A stretch of 64,000 bases of DNA from Desulfuromonadaceae bacterium (GCA_028687585.1 JAQTZV010000005.1:124001-188000); one strand, 5' to 3'. Shown: positions 25,186 through 34,616, counted from the stretch's first letter. Notes: generated by a model not told the origin, from the letters alone. Translations and numbers: made by a program.

Positions 25186-25208
25186 GGGGTAGCAATCCAC
25201 ACTACCCC
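25186..25208. terminator. Convergent hairpin
   Basis: GGGGTAG pairs with CTACCCC across a 9-base loop, between the end of the transfer segment (plus) and the outer-membrane gene (minus). A GTTGATTTTA follows on the plus strand. Weak terminator. Confidence 0.4.
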
Positions 25209-25227
25209 CGTTGATTTTACCTAAAGT

Positions 25228-26037
25228 TCAAAACATTTTATGCTCGAAAGACAGATAGAGTAGCCCTCCATATTCTCCCTCCGATGGACCAATACCGATT
25301 GGGACTGAGAATCCGGGGACTATCTGGAGGCCTGATTCGAAGTTTATCGCAAATCGCATCCCGGGATTGATAAAAAAAGTCGATTCAGTAGATTTCAGAC
25401 CGTTGAGCGGAGAAGTTTCGGTAGTAGTGCCAGCCGCCTCCAACATCAGGTTAAAATTTGGATTAACCAGATATATCAAGCTTGCTCCATAGTTGAACCC
25501 GCGGACGTTTGATTTCTCTCCAACGGCATCTTTAGCTCGTGGTGTATAGGTTGCCCCCATGTTCCAGTGAGTAACGATTATATCGGAAAGCTCTACGCTA
25601 AGCGGTATGTTCACTTGATAGCCGACAGTGTCGGTTCCAAGTCCCTTTTTGTAGTCGCCGGTTGGAAGAATAAGGGAGAATCGCGGGGCAAGTGCAATTT
25701 TATCCTGCATGATTGCTTGGTAGCGGTAGTTCAGCAGAATATCGCCGACCCCGGTGGAGTCGTTATCATGGAGATGCGTTACCGGAATAGTGTAGGAAAA
25801 CTGATGCGTCTGTTTTGGAACCGGCCATTCCTGCGTAAAGGTGTACTGCCAGTCCTTTGATTTTTTCATGTACTGGAATACAGAAATGTGCTGAACGACG
25901 CCGTCCTCCTGATTGTAAGCTTCCTCCAGCAGGAATGAGTTGTCCTGAATTTTTTTAACCTCCTCTGCGAATCCTGGTCTGACTGCGAAGATCACTCCAG
26001 CTAGTACTAAATAAGGTAGAACTCTTGTAAGCGACAT
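25228..26037 (-). CDS. Outer-membrane beta-barrel protein, MetA-pathway/phenol-degradation-like
   Basis: 269 residues with a signal peptide (to about residue 24) and a series of amphipathic strands; the end is EHKMF, with a terminal Phe as in outer-membrane proteins. The pattern (LPTGDYKKGLGTDTVGYQ followed by MGATYTPRA) fits the transporter group of Pfam Phenol_MetA_deg. A 42-bp segment of it (25283-25324) is 88% identical by eye to a stretch at 47364-47405, a relic of a second copy. Substrate unknown. GGAGGAA lies before the start. Confidence 0.7.
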   Translation of the reverse strand: MSLTRVLPYLVLAGVIFAVRPGFAEEVKKIQDNSFLLEEAYNQEDGVVQHISVFQYMKKSKDWQYTFTQEWPVPKQTHQFSYTIPVTHLHDNDSTGVGDILLNYRYQAIMQDKIALAPRFSLILPTGDYKKGLGTDTVGYQVNIPLSVELSDIIVTHWNMGATYTPRAKDAVGEKSNVRGFNYGASLIYLVNPNFNLMLEAAGTTTETSPLNGLKSTESTFFINPGMRFAINFESGLQIVPGFSVPIGIGPSEGEYGGLLYLSFEHKMF

Positions 26038-26382
26038 ACATTCCTCCTGTTTTTATATTACTCGGATTCCTCGGATAACAAGTATTGTCGGATTAGATTA
26101 TATTATATATCAGCATGGAATTGAGTTGACTAAAATGGACCTTGTAAAATTTACAGACGACATCCTGAATGGTTATGCATATACACCGACTTCCTGTCAT
26201 CGATTACCGTGGCTGCTGTTAACGAGGTGATAGCCAGTGCTGGAAGAACGTTTTTCATGGTTGAATCTCCTTTGCTCGGTTGTCGTTATGCATTAAGTCA
26301 AATGTCATAGATCCTGGACTTGCAGTTGGCAGCTACCTGCAATCGGACAAAAGCTCGACGCGCCAATAACTGCTCACAATTA
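26038..26382. other. Intergenic region with a possible gene relic
   Basis: 345 bp between the start of the outer-membrane gene and the end of the DtxR-type gene. The first 70 bases hold three TCGGAT-like repeats (26060-26100) that may be binding sites for the outer-membrane gene promoter. The only coding signal is the short minus-strand reading frame at 26151-26258. Confidence 0.4.
26151..26258 (-). pseudogene. Relic of an exported-protein gene, 5' end
   Basis: A good ribosome site (AAAGGAG, 8 bases before the ATG) starts a 35-residue frame. Its first 17 residues (MKNVLPALAITSLTAAT) look like a signal peptide, but it then runs into unremarkable sequence and stops. It may be a real small exported peptide, or the left-over start of a lost gene. 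Confidence 0.35.
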
Positions 26383-27045
26383 TCATTTGACATGATCATG
26401 CACGGCCCTCTTCACATAAATTGCCTCAGCCATATCCCTGTCCACAGCGTACTGACTGTAGCCAACCGTAAAGGCAAAAGAAGGAAAGGCATGAGTCAGA
26501 GTAATCGGATTGCCCGGCAGTATCCCCATGGCCATAAGTTTCTGGAGTTTTTTCGAGTCTCCTGCCTTGATGTAGGCGATTACGCCTTTTTCGCCTCTTT
26601 TCAATGAAGCAAGAGAAGCCACAAACTTGTCGCCGCTGAGCCGCGCTTTTTGACAACAAGCACCGGGAGGGATCGGTTTTCCATGCGGGCAGGTTTCAGG
26701 ATGTCCGAGCAACCGGCAAATCTCTTCCTCAATCTCCTTCTTGACCACATGTTCGAACTGGCAGGCGGCTTCTTCCATGTCGTCCTGACTCGTCTCTATG
26801 ATGTCATGGAAAAGTCGTTCCGAAAGGCGGTGCCTTCTAATTGCCAGACGTGCCTCCTCCCGCCCTGCCTCGGTAAACCTGATGCCACCCTGGAATTTTT
26901 CAATAAGCCCTTTTTCCTCTAAAGTCTCCAGTGAAGCGTTCTGTTCCGGATCGAAAATTTCCGGCAACATTTTTCCACCAGAATTTTCCTCCAACTGCTC
27001 CCAAAGCTTCTCCAAGGATTCTTCAATACGCTCGTTCGTTTTCAT
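26383..27045 (-). CDS. DtxR-family metal-dependent regulator with FeoA domain
   Basis: 220 residues. The first 130 hold a winged-helix start and DtxR dimer region (RLSERLFHDIIETSQDDMEEAACQFEHV, ends quoted as RLSERLF and CQFEHV) with a Cys-rich step CPHGKPIPPGACC. The last 75 are a FeoA-like SH3 domain (LKRGEKGVIAYIKAGDSKKLQKL; start quoted). The protein should repress or sense through Fe2+ or Mn2+. GGAG precedes the ATG. It is immediately downstream of feoB, 37 bp away, in the same direction, so it probably regulates the feo operon and supplies the FeoA function that is otherwise absent here. Confidence 0.85.
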   Translation of the reverse strand: MKTNERIEESLEKLWEQLEENSGGKMLPEIFDPEQNASLETLEEKGLIEKFQGGIRFTEAGREEARLAIRRHRLSERLFHDIIETSQDDMEEAACQFEHVVKKEIEEEICRLLGHPETCPHGKPIPPGACCQKARLSGDKFVASLASLKRGEKGVIAYIKAGDSKKLQKLMAMGILPGNPITLTHAFPSFAFTVGYSQYAVDRDMAEAIYVKRAVHDHVK

Positions 27046-27082
27046 AGTATCTCCATGTCTTATTTATCTTGGCTTTTGACTA

Positions 27083-29077
27083 TCAAAGTTGAATTCCGGT
27101 CAGATTCAGCAGGACATTCACCAACCCGCCGACCAGAAATGCGAAGGGGAAGATGAACAGCGCCATCATGCAGGCCATCTTGAGCCCGCGCTCTTTCTTC
27201 ATCATCAGAAACTGAGCGATGCAGGGCACGAAGAGAGTCAGCGTGATGACCGCCACTGCCAGCTGATTGCCGCTAAGAGCACCGGCTTTCTGGAGATCAT
27301 AAAGACCGGCTGCACCGTAATCCCTTCTGAAGAATCCGAACAGAAAAGCCACTGCCGCCTCTTTGGGCAGGCCGATCAAGCCCATGACCGGTGACAGCCA
27401 TGCAACGACCACCTTGAAGGTGTCGGTAATGTTGCCGAGCCAGATCATGACACTGGCCAGGATGAACATCGGCAGGATTTCCATGAAATACCACTGCATG
27501 CGGGTGTATGTCTTGATGAAGACCGCTCCGGGGCGGGGCATTCTGAGGGGTGGAACTTCCATATAAAAATTTGGACGGTCACCTGGCATGAGCCGGGCGG
27601 TGAGAAAGCCGACCAGCAGGAATATTCCGATCATGAAAACAGCCCAGACAGCCATGGCTGCCCGGTTATTTGCCACCATACCGAGGACGACGCCCAGTTG
27701 CGCACTGCACGGGATAGCCAGGGCCAGCAGCAGAGTGGCGATGATCCGTTCACGCTTTGTCTCAAGTGTTCGGGTGACCATCGTCGCCATTGTGTCACAG
27801 CCGAAGCCGAGCGTCATGGGGATAACCGCCCTTCCGTTGAGACCGATCTTCTTGAAAATCCGATCTACCAACATCGCCAGCCGGGGCAGATAGCCGGTAT
27901 CCTCGATTATTGAGAAGGCGATGAAGAAGGTGCCGACAATGGGCAGAATGATGGCAATTGCGTAACGTATGCCAAGGGTGACGATGCCGTACTGCATACC
28001 GATCAGCTCCCGTAGCGGTCCCCAGGGTACATAAGCCATGAGCATGTCGTTAATCCACGGGCTGAGATATTTCCCGAAGATATCCTCCTCCAGAAAACCG
28101 ACGATGGTGCCAGCACCAAAGCTACCGACAAACTTGTACAGACCATAGTAGAGGACAATCGTGAGTATCGGAATACCGGTCAACGGTTCCATGGTCCAGT
28201 CGCTGAGGCGCTGGGCAAAGGAAGGCTCCCTGTCAACAGGAGGGTTAAAGACCTCATTGCAGAGCTCTTCAGCAGTGCCGTGTTGCATCATTGGAACGGT
28301 GTAGCCGACCGGCTCGGCCAGATTCTTCTCCAACTCGGCAATAGTATTATCCAGGAATTCCGGTGAATGTCCTTCCATTGAACGGACCAGATCAGAGATG
28401 TTCGGATCATTCTGAATCAGCAGCAGTGCCAATGCTCTCTGGGACAATCCTGTTTCTGCGGGCATGAGCGGAGCCAGGGCATTGACGGCACCCTCGACTT
28501 TGTCGCCATAAAAGACCTCGGCAGTACTCTCCTGGAGGCAGTAGGAATGTATCCGGCTCTTCAGGATATCCACTCCCTTGCCGGAAAGGGCGGAAATACC
28601 CACCACTGGAATCCCCAGTTTTTTCTCCAACCCATTTTCATCAATCTTGATACTTAAACGGTTGGCCTCATCCATCATGTTGAGAACAAGAATGACCGGT
28701 AGGGATGCCTCTACCAGCTGCAAAGCCAGCGAAAGCATCCGTTTCAGATTCTTGGCGTCAACCACACACAGGACAACATCACTCTTGCCGGTCAGAAGGA
28801 TATCCCGGCTCACCCGTTCTTCCTCGGTGATCGGCAGGAGTGAATACATGCCGGGAGTGTCTTCGACAAAATACTCCTCACTATCGATCTTGCATTTTCC
28901 CTGCGAAACTTCGACCGTGGTTCCGGGATAGTTGGACACGGTCACATAGGAGCCGGTTAATCGGTTGAACAGAGCACTTTTACCAACATTGGGATTGCCT
29001 ACCATGACGATCCTTTTAATGCCGGTCTCTTCGCATGCTTTTCCTGCGTGGCAGCCGCAGCTGCTTTGTTTACTCAT
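27083..29077 (-). CDS. feoB: Ferrous iron transporter FeoB
   Basis: 664 residues: an N-terminal Cys/His segment (CGCHAGKAC), a GTPase domain with G1 GNPNVGKS (27-34) and DTPG, and a membrane part with two gate domains (residues 280-660, about eight helices; PCSAQLGV and the conserved Cys regions). The length is slightly under the typical 700-770 residues because the cytosolic C-terminal region is short. FeoB imports Fe2+. GGAGGAA precedes the ATG. It lies downstream of the DUF3793 gene and upstream of the DtxR-FeoA gene. Confidence 0.93.
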   Translation of the reverse strand: MSKQSSCGCHAGKACEETGIKRIVMVGNPNVGKSALFNRLTGSYVTVSNYPGTTVEVSQGKCKIDSEEYFVEDTPGMYSLLPITEEERVSRDILLTGKSDVVLCVVDAKNLKRMLSLALQLVEASLPVILVLNMMDEANRLSIKIDENGLEKKLGIPVVGISALSGKGVDILKSRIHSYCLQESTAEVFYGDKVEGAVNALAPLMPAETGLSQRALALLLIQNDPNISDLVRSMEGHSPEFLDNTIAELEKNLAEPVGYTVPMMQHGTAEELCNEVFNPPVDREPSFAQRLSDWTMEPLTGIPILTIVLYYGLYKFVGSFGAGTIVGFLEEDIFGKYLSPWINDMLMAYVPWGPLRELIGMQYGIVTLGIRYAIAIILPIVGTFFIAFSIIEDTGYLPRLAMLVDRIFKKIGLNGRAVIPMTLGFGCDTMATMVTRTLETKRERIIATLLLALAIPCSAQLGVVLGMVANNRAAMAVWAVFMIGIFLLVGFLTARLMPGDRPNFYMEVPPLRMPRPGAVFIKTYTRMQWYFMEILPMFILASVMIWLGNITDTFKVVVAWLSPVMGLIGLPKEAAVAFLFGFFRRDYGAAGLYDLQKAGALSGNQLAVAVITLTLFVPCIAQFLMMKKERGLKMACMMALFIFPFAFLVGGLVNVLLNLTGIQL

Positions 29078-29109
29078 TTCTTCCTCCGAAAATCTGTTAT
29101 TTCTGGTGA

Positions 29110-29838
29110 TTAGTTGACATAGTTAAGATATTGATAATCATTTTCATCTGTATGGCAAAAAAAAGGATGGTTTGAACGATCAAGTTCGAGAGTTTTACTG
29201 GTGCCCATCGCTAGGATGGCACCCATTCTTTTCCGGCAGCAGCGATATTGCTCCGCTAAGGCAAGGCTCAGTGCCGGGTTGCCATATATCTTCCAGGGAC
29301 CCTGGCAAGCAAACGGGATATCGACCAACCCCATAAACGCAGCGACATCTTTTGCTGGATAGCCGATAAAAAGGCCGATCTCATGGGGAAAGGACTTGTT
29401 CCAGCCAATCCGGTTGCGCAATTCAATCAGCCAGTCTTCGCAGGTGGCATCGTCTTTGTACCCCGCCTTATGTAACAAGGCCCGAATACCCGGATGAGAC
29501 AGATGTTGTTCAAGCTGGTCATGGTCGTAACACAACAGCAGCAATGATTGCGGCCTGTTCTGTAGTACCATGAAGTTGAGATTGCTAAGGCGCTGTGCAA
29601 GACCGGTATGGTGCTGCTGCCAGAGCAGATAAAGATTCCTGCCGCACGGGCGGGTACGATTAACGATGGAAATAAGATTGGCCGGTTTCACCCCCGCCAA
29701 GACCTCGGAGGATTCCAGCATAAGGTGTGCAGTCAGACAATCGAGTGCATCAGTGAAGTTTTCGAGCACTTGATCAGCGATGTTTCGATGAGAAGATATA
29801 TTTCTTAAAGGTGTATCATTTGTCGAATACATACCCAT
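29110..29838 (-). CDS. DUF3793 family protein
   Basis: About 242 residues if started at the ATG at 29838; a longer frame from 29892 runs into the putative operator and is less likely. DUF3793 proteins are found in feo operons of anaerobes and carry no known catalytic motif. Here CGRNLYLLW, LFIGYPAKDVAAFMG and a Cys in FACQGPWKIYGNP are conserved-looking points. The role in iron uptake is inferred from context (first gene of the feo run, 33 bp before feoB). The start is not certain because no strong ribosome site is present. Confidence 0.75.
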   Translation of the reverse strand: MGMYSTNDTPLRNISSHRNIADQVLENFTDALDCLTAHLMLESSEVLAGVKPANLISIVNRTRPCGRNLYLLWQQHHTGLAQRLSNLNFMVLQNRPQSLLLLCYDHDQLEQHLSHPGIRALLHKAGYKDDATCEDWLIELRNRIGWNKSFPHEIGLFIGYPAKDVAAFMGLVDIPFACQGPWKIYGNPALSLALAEQYRCCRKRMGAILAMGTSKTLELDRSNHPFFCHTDENDYQYLNYVN

Positions 29839-29884
29839 CCAGACATGAAATTGATTTTCTATATCAATATTGTAAATTAAAAAT

Positions 29885-29912
29885 AGTGTCAAGTGATATT
29901 TATCACGACACT
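29885..29912 (-). promoter_or_regulatory. Inverted repeat upstream of feo operon (FNR/CRP-like)
   Basis: AGTGTC (29885-29890) and GACACT (29907-29912) flank the palindrome GTGAT-ATTT-ATCAC (29893-29906). The core has the geometry of FNR/CRP-family sites. Its place, about 50 bp upstream of the chosen DUF3793 start, suits control of feo by oxygen, NO or metal. Confidence 0.5.
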
Positions 29913-30025
29913 CCTGTACAGGTCGAATCTACACCTAACCTGTCTCAACGCCCCATTATCGTTACATCATCACGAACAGTAAACCGCTCAACGAGTTGGT
30001 TATCTTTGTCTCACATATAAAGCTG

Positions 30026-30472
30026 TTACTTTTCCCGTTGGCGGAGGAGCCGGGATGAATTTGCGAGAATGCCGAGGTCGGGAAGCGACTGGAGTGCGGC
30101 GGCCAAAGTGAGCGGCAAAAGCCCGAGGGCGGCGAACGACATGCCGGCGACGTTGTAGCAGGCGGTAAACGCGAGATTCAGCCGTACAACCTTCATGGTC
30201 CGACGGGCAATCCAGAAAAGCTCGGGGACAAGCGACCAATCCTCCCGCATCAGCGCGACATGGGCAGCTTCAATCGAGACATCACTTCCTGCGGCCCCCA
30301 TGGCGATACCGACATCCGCTTGAGCCAGTGCCGGTGCGTCGTTCACACCGTCTCCTACCATAACAACCACATGTCCGTTTGCCTGGTATTCCTTTACCAC
30401 GGCAATCTTATCCTCCGGAAGGAGGTTGGCGCGATAGAGAAGCCCAAGGCGTTCTGCATAAACTATTTTCAA
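30026..30472 (-). pseudogene. 3' stump of a P1B-type metal ATPase gene
   Basis: The 148-residue frame holds only the end of a heavy-metal ATPase: the hinge motif VGDGVNDAPALAQADVGIAMG, and the last two helices ending LPDLGILANSSRLLR. The phosphorylation site, transport helices and metal-binding domain are all missing. The frame starts at a TTG just after a stop codon. It cannot transport metal. It is not a copy of the intact ATPase at 40992-43367, because the last helix differs (SLPDLGILANSS versus ADMGASLLVVGN). The feo operon lies on one side and the porin terminator on the other. Confidence 0.85.
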
Positions 30473-30490
30473 AGAAATCGCTCATCATGT

Positions 30491-30529
30491 GAAAAAAAAC
30501 AGCGCCCTGCTGAAGTAACAGCAGGGCGC
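30491..30529 (-). terminator. Rho-independent terminator of porin gene
   Basis: On the minus strand an 11-bp GC-rich stem (GCGCCCTGCTG / CAGCAGGGCGC) with a 6-base loop is followed by TG and eight T. It lies 37 bases after the porin stop. Confidence 0.95.
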
Positions 30530-30565
30530 AAATGAACGCGGGTGTAGCATTTTTACCCAGTACAA

Positions 30566-31786
30566 TCAGAAGACGATCTGAGCCTGCACACGACCCTGCA
30601 TGTCATCGGAACGGGCTGGCTGCTTATGGATGTTGGTCACATCAGCCTGGAGTTTCAGGTTGTTCTTGTCGAAATAATAGGAAACCGCCCCTGAAATCTC
30701 TGTCCGAAGGTCATTGGCGCTGTCACGGTTGGGATCGACATAGGAATAGCGGGTGGCAACCTCCAACTTCTTAGGAATGATGAAGTAGCCTGCCTGGGCA
30801 TAAAAACCATGGGCCCGGAGCGTTTTATCGGAATCCTGCCCGTCGGCCTGCCCTACGAAGTACTCACCCTGGGCGGAAAAGCCCATCCATTTGAAGGCGG
30901 TGTCAACGCCGAAGGTGTTGATATCGACCTTCTCCGTGGCGTTAAACGTGGAAGTCCCTTTTCCGAGCCAGCCGTTGGAGCCTGCAAAGGTCAGGTTGTT
31001 GATCTCGAAGGCAGTGGTGCTAGTCTTTTTCAGGGTGTTCTTGAAGTAGTTGGTGCCGATCGAAACGAGCGGCTTCTCGTTCTGCTCCAGGTCCCCCTCG
31101 GAATAAGGCATCTCGCCTAATGGATTGAAGACGAGCCTAGCGGCAAGGGCGTTGTTGTTAGTGCTGCGCAGGGTGTTTTGCCCAACACCACCATAAAGCC
31201 CCAAGTTGTAGTTCACCAGACCCTTGGCGACCTTGCCGTGGAGCATAAGGCCGGTGTCGCGTCCAACCTTGAAGGTGTCTGTTGCGTTGGCGCGATCCAC
31301 AAACTGCTGAGCCCCGGAGGAGGTGATCTCCTGGCGGGCAAACTGGACCTTCTCCTGGCCGAACAGGACCTGGGTCTCGTCCATCAACCGGTAGTTCAGC
31401 CACGCATCCTCGAAGAGCTTCGATTGATCAGCAAAATTCACCTGAAGTTTGTATGTTACATCCTTCGTATAGGCATGACCGGTCATGAAGAGTTTCATGC
31501 GGCGCACCCGGAACTCAGAGACGTCCTGACCGGTTTCGTTGTCAGTAAAGGTATACCGGCTCTGGAGGCGAGCCCCCAGGGAGAGCTGGAATTTTTCGTC
31601 CGGAGAGGTAAAGGTAAATCCTTTGCCGAGCTTATAATCCAGAGGCCTGCTCTTCGTCACTGCCTTGTAATCCTCCTCGGTGATTACCCCTTTTTCCTTG
31701 AGGACATCCTCAAGGGTCTTCGCAAATGCGTTCTGGCCGGCAAGTACGATGGCCAGAATTCCTGCTGCTGCCAATTTCTTCTTCAC
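30566..31786 (-). CDS. Outer-membrane porin, OprP/OprO (phosphate-selective) family
   Basis: 406 residues from a GTG at 31786, which has GGAGGA four bases upstream; the longer frame to 31873 lacks such a site. A signal peptide ends at NAFA. Then a short helical region (LEDVLKEKGVITEEDYKAV) precedes a 16-strand-type barrel with RLQSRYTF and a final Phe (QAQIVF). The KGxITxEEY start is typical of this family in anaerobic Deltaproteobacteria. Such porins take up phosphate and other anions. It is a single-gene unit with its own strong terminator. Confidence 0.85.
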   Translation of the reverse strand: MKKKLAAAGILAIVLAGQNAFAKTLEDVLKEKGVITEEDYKAVTKSRPLDYKLGKGFTFTSPDEKFQLSLGARLQSRYTFTDNETGQDVSEFRVRRMKLFMTGHAYTKDVTYKLQVNFADQSKLFEDAWLNYRLMDETQVLFGQEKVQFARQEITSSGAQQFVDRANATDTFKVGRDTGLMLHGKVAKGLVNYNLGLYGGVGQNTLRSTNNNALAARLVFNPLGEMPYSEGDLEQNEKPLVSIGTNYFKNTLKKTSTTAFEINNLTFAGSNGWLGKGTSTFNATEKVDINTFGVDTAFKWMGFSAQGEYFVGQADGQDSDKTLRAHGFYAQAGYFIIPKKLEVATRYSYVDPNRDSANDLRTEISGAVSYYFDKNNLKLQADVTNIHKQPARSDDMQGRVQAQIVF

Positions 31787-31971
31787 TTTCTCCTCCTTAT
31801 TGTTGATGGTTGATGCCCGGTGCTGCGACTGACCTTTGAGGGATGCGGACAAGTCGTGGAAATGCAGCCACAATAGTCGAAAAATATTACAATAGTGTCA
31901 CATCTGAGGAAAAGTATTGTTTCAATGCGTAATGCTTCCGCGTTTTGTGACATATGTTGGGAAAATAAGAC

Positions 31972-32009
31972 AAAAAAATGGCGCACCCCGAAGGAGTTGC
32001 AGGTGCGCC
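31972..32009 (-). terminator. Rho-independent terminator of DcaP-like porin gene
   Basis: On the minus strand GGCGCACC pairs with GGTGCGCC, a perfect 8-bp stem with a 14-base loop, followed by A and seven T. Confidence 0.9.
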
Positions 32010-32058
32010 GAAAGCATATAATGTTTGGTTCATTTCTGTAGATTTGCTAATAAACGTC

Positions 32059-33384
32059 CTAGAAGAAGTAAAAGGCGGCCAACCGTGCAACATTGGCTGT
32101 ACCGGTGCCAGATGTGCCTGCTGAATTATTGCCATACTGGGTATTCAGATTCTGATACTCCGCCGCCACCCTGATAGCGGCGTTCAAATCATAGGCAACG
32201 TTTGCGTAGAGATTGGAGCTGGATTTCTGGAAATTGCTGATGCCGCTGTAGCTGGCATAGTTATAAGCATTTCTCCTGCCGTATCCGGCAGTTATCCCCA
32301 GATTCTGGGTTGGATAGAAGATCGCCTGGCCGGCCAAGCCGTATCCCTTGGCTGCGGATTCATTACCAGCCGCTCCGACAGTAGTGCCAGCGGTAGCGGT
32401 ATTGAACGCCATGTTGGCCGCCTGGTAAACCTGACCTTCAAGCGAAAGGGTCATGGCTCGATTTTTTCCGTCTTTGGACTTCAGCACCGGAATGAAGGTA
32501 TAAAAGCCATAGCCGTATGAATCCACGCTCCGGCCGCTGGCTGCGACCTTTTCATTGCCGTACAGGCCGAAGAAACCGGCAGTCAGCGAATTCATGGACA
32601 TGCCGAAATAGCCGGGAGCCACACCCAACGCCTTGCTGACAAACATAACCTGTCCTGCCGTATTGACCATGTTGCCGACAGTAGTGCCGGCCGCGTTATT
32701 GTTGTTGCCGTTCTGATTTGGGTCCTGGACTCCAAGCACCAGTTTCAAGGAATTGTCGGCGTTCAGATTTACCTTCTGAGTCAACCTGACCTGGGGAACG
32801 CGGGGATTGTTCGGGGTGCCGAAGGCCGCGCCGGAACGGAAGTCTATGGTGGAGGCAATCATCGGCCCGAAAATGTCGTAGGCCTGGCCAAACAGCACCT
32901 GTGTATTGGCCCAGTCCATGGAACCCCATGCCTGACGCATCCTCAACTGCGGGCTTTCGGCAGCGGCAGACGGGTCTCCGTAAAAATCAGCTTCGATGAG
33001 CGCATTGGTCTTGGCCCCGAGCAGGGGCGGACCGGCAACCTTCAGCCAAAAGCGGGACTGACGGGCGGTGAGGATCGACTGGTCTTGCTGGCCTGCGGTT
33101 GAAGAACTCTTGGGGATTGCCCCGCTTCCAGGCGTAAGTGCCCCGCTGGGACCCAGGTTGACGGAGTTATATGCATAATCGAGCTTTACGAATCCGCCGA
33201 TGGAGAGATTGAATTTGCTTGTTACTGGAGAGGCCATTTTGCCGTAGATGCCGGGGGCAACCTCGCAGGCTGGCTCGAAATCACAGTTGTAGGCCGGTGC
33301 AGTGGCCTGCGGCACTTCCTGCGCCATTGCCGGGACCGTCAGCATTATACCGACGGCAACTAATCCAAGTACCTTTTTCTTCAT
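32059..33384 (-). CDS. Outer-membrane porin, DcaP-like
   Basis: 441 residues from the ATG at 33384 (AAGGAGGA upstream), with a signal peptide ending near PAMAQ. The start of the barrel, LSIGGFVKLDYAYNSV, and the next block ending LKVAGPPLLG with ALIEADFYG, match the DcaP/porin group of Gram-negative bacteria. The end is AFYFF, the final aromatic of outer-membrane barrels. Gly/Asn/Thr-rich loops are probably surface-exposed. Substrate unknown (DcaP takes up dicarboxylates). It has its own terminator; the gene upstream is a lipoprotein with a separate hairpin. Confidence 0.8.
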   Translation of the reverse strand: MKKKVLGLVAVGIMLTVPAMAQEVPQATAPAYNCDFEPACEVAPGIYGKMASPVTSKFNLSIGGFVKLDYAYNSVNLGPSGALTPGSGAIPKSSSTAGQQDQSILTARQSRFWLKVAGPPLLGAKTNALIEADFYGDPSAAAESPQLRMRQAWGSMDWANTQVLFGQAYDIFGPMIASTIDFRSGAAFGTPNNPRVPQVRLTQKVNLNADNSLKLVLGVQDPNQNGNNNNAAGTTVGNMVNTAGQVMFVSKALGVAPGYFGMSMNSLTAGFFGLYGNEKVAASGRSVDSYGYGFYTFIPVLKSKDGKNRAMTLSLEGQVYQAANMAFNTATAGTTVGAAGNESAAKGYGLAGQAIFYPTQNLGITAGYGRRNAYNYASYSGISNFQKSSSNLYANVAYDLNAAIRVAAEYQNLNTQYGNNSAGTSGTGTANVARLAAFYFF

Positions 33385-33535
33385 GTCTTCCTCCTTGTTG
33401 GATAAAAATTTACATATGCCAGCACACACGATTAAAACGGCACAACCCTGGTCTCCTCCTTTCGATAAAAATGACCCCAGCTTTGTTTAAATCTAACCCT
33501 GACCGGGTAACGACCCGCCGAAGCGGATCGTTCGT

Positions 33536-33563
33536 AAGAAAAATTGGGGGATCAAAGCCCCCC
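33536..33563 (-). terminator. Hairpin terminator after lipoprotein gene
   Basis: On the minus strand a G5/C5 stem with a 7-base loop is followed by AATTTTTCTT. It lies about 95 bp after the stop of the 33657-34616 gene. Confidence 0.7.
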
Positions 33564-33656
33564 ATTATATGAAGGAGGCACAAATGAAGCTTGTGCCTTT
33601 GCTGCCAACGATGATGTGCTTCTGACTCGCATAGTCATTTTTGTCTGTAATTAAAA

Positions 33657-34616
33657 CTATTCGCTGGCTACCAGATCGGTGACTCGGACTTGTTGCCCAT
33701 CCTTGACAACGCCATATGCGCCGTTGGGACCCGCGAAGCCTTGTATTTTCAACGTGCCTATCATTTCATCGGGGGCAAAACCGAGACCTGCCACAAATTT
33801 GCCGCCGCGGAAGATTTTCAATTCCTGTCCGATTTTTATCCCGGCTTCTTTGCCTGCATTGATATAAACCCTTTCACCGTCTATAGTGACTATCCTGCCG
33901 TACCAGGGGACAAGCGCTACGACATCTCTCACCTTGCCCGTGACACTGGCCAGGGCTGAAGCAACAGCGGCATCCCTGGCAGCCTGATCGGCGGCACCGT
34001 ACGCCGGAATGATTGCTTCAACCTCGCGGAGCACGCCGCCGCCCATGCCGTCATAGATTTCAACCACGAACTTTTTCCCGGGTGCAATTTGATCCGGGGC
34101 CATGATAAACAGCACCAGATTGCTGTTGAGGTCCTGATATAGAAGTTTGGACAATGAAAGACGCTCCGCTTGACTGGAAACTGAACCGTAGCTGCCAATG
34201 CTTCCCTGACCAGGCTCAAGCAGTATTCCAGCTGAAGTACTTTTCAGCTTTTCTCGAAACGGCAGTAAAAGCCCGTTGCGTCCGACTTCCAGCGCCACGA
34301 TTCTGCTCTTGACAGCTGGGACATTTAGTGTTGTTTGTGGCGCCTTACTTGTAATCTGATGGGCCGGCGCGTTACCAATCATCTCTTGCTTTGCCGCTTC
34401 ATATCCCTTTTTCAGCAGTTCACTGCCACGGGGCACCCCTGTTTCAACATAACTCCTGGGAACCCAGATTGTGGTCGGGGCATCCTTTGACATGGTGAAC
34501 GCGGGGTTTTCTATCTCTACATAACCGTCTGGCGGAAGAGTACCGGCCTTGTTGCCGGCACAGGCAGTGAGTAGAAAAAGAAACGGCAAAACAACTGAGA
34601 TTCTGTAATTGCACAC
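33657..34616 (-). CDS. Lipoprotein with FlgT-C-like C-terminal domain
   Basis: 319 residues with a lipobox (LLTACAG, Cys19). The mature protein has a Thr/Pro-rich start, a middle domain (110-220) of unknown fold, and a C-terminal region (250-319) with VYINAGKEAGIKIGQELKIF, a pattern seen in FlgT C-terminal and other small barrel domains of envelope proteins. AAAGGAG precedes the ATG. No flagellar genes are close, so a general outer-membrane assembly or stress role is more likely than a flagellar one. It is the only gene between two hairpins. Confidence 0.65.
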   Translation of the reverse strand: MCNYRISVVLPFLFLLTACAGNKAGTLPPDGYVEIENPAFTMSKDAPTTIWVPRSYVETGVPRGSELLKKGYEAAKQEMIGNAPAHQITSKAPQTTLNVPAVKSRIVALEVGRNGLLLPFREKLKSTSAGILLEPGQGSIGSYGSVSSQAERLSLSKLLYQDLNSNLVLFIMAPDQIAPGKKFVVEIYDGMGGGVLREVEAIIPAYGAADQAARDAAVASALASVTGKVRDVVALVPWYGRIVTIDGERVYINAGKEAGIKIGQELKIFRGGKFVAGLGFAPDEMIGTLKIQGFAGPNGAYGVVKDGQQVRVTDLVASE

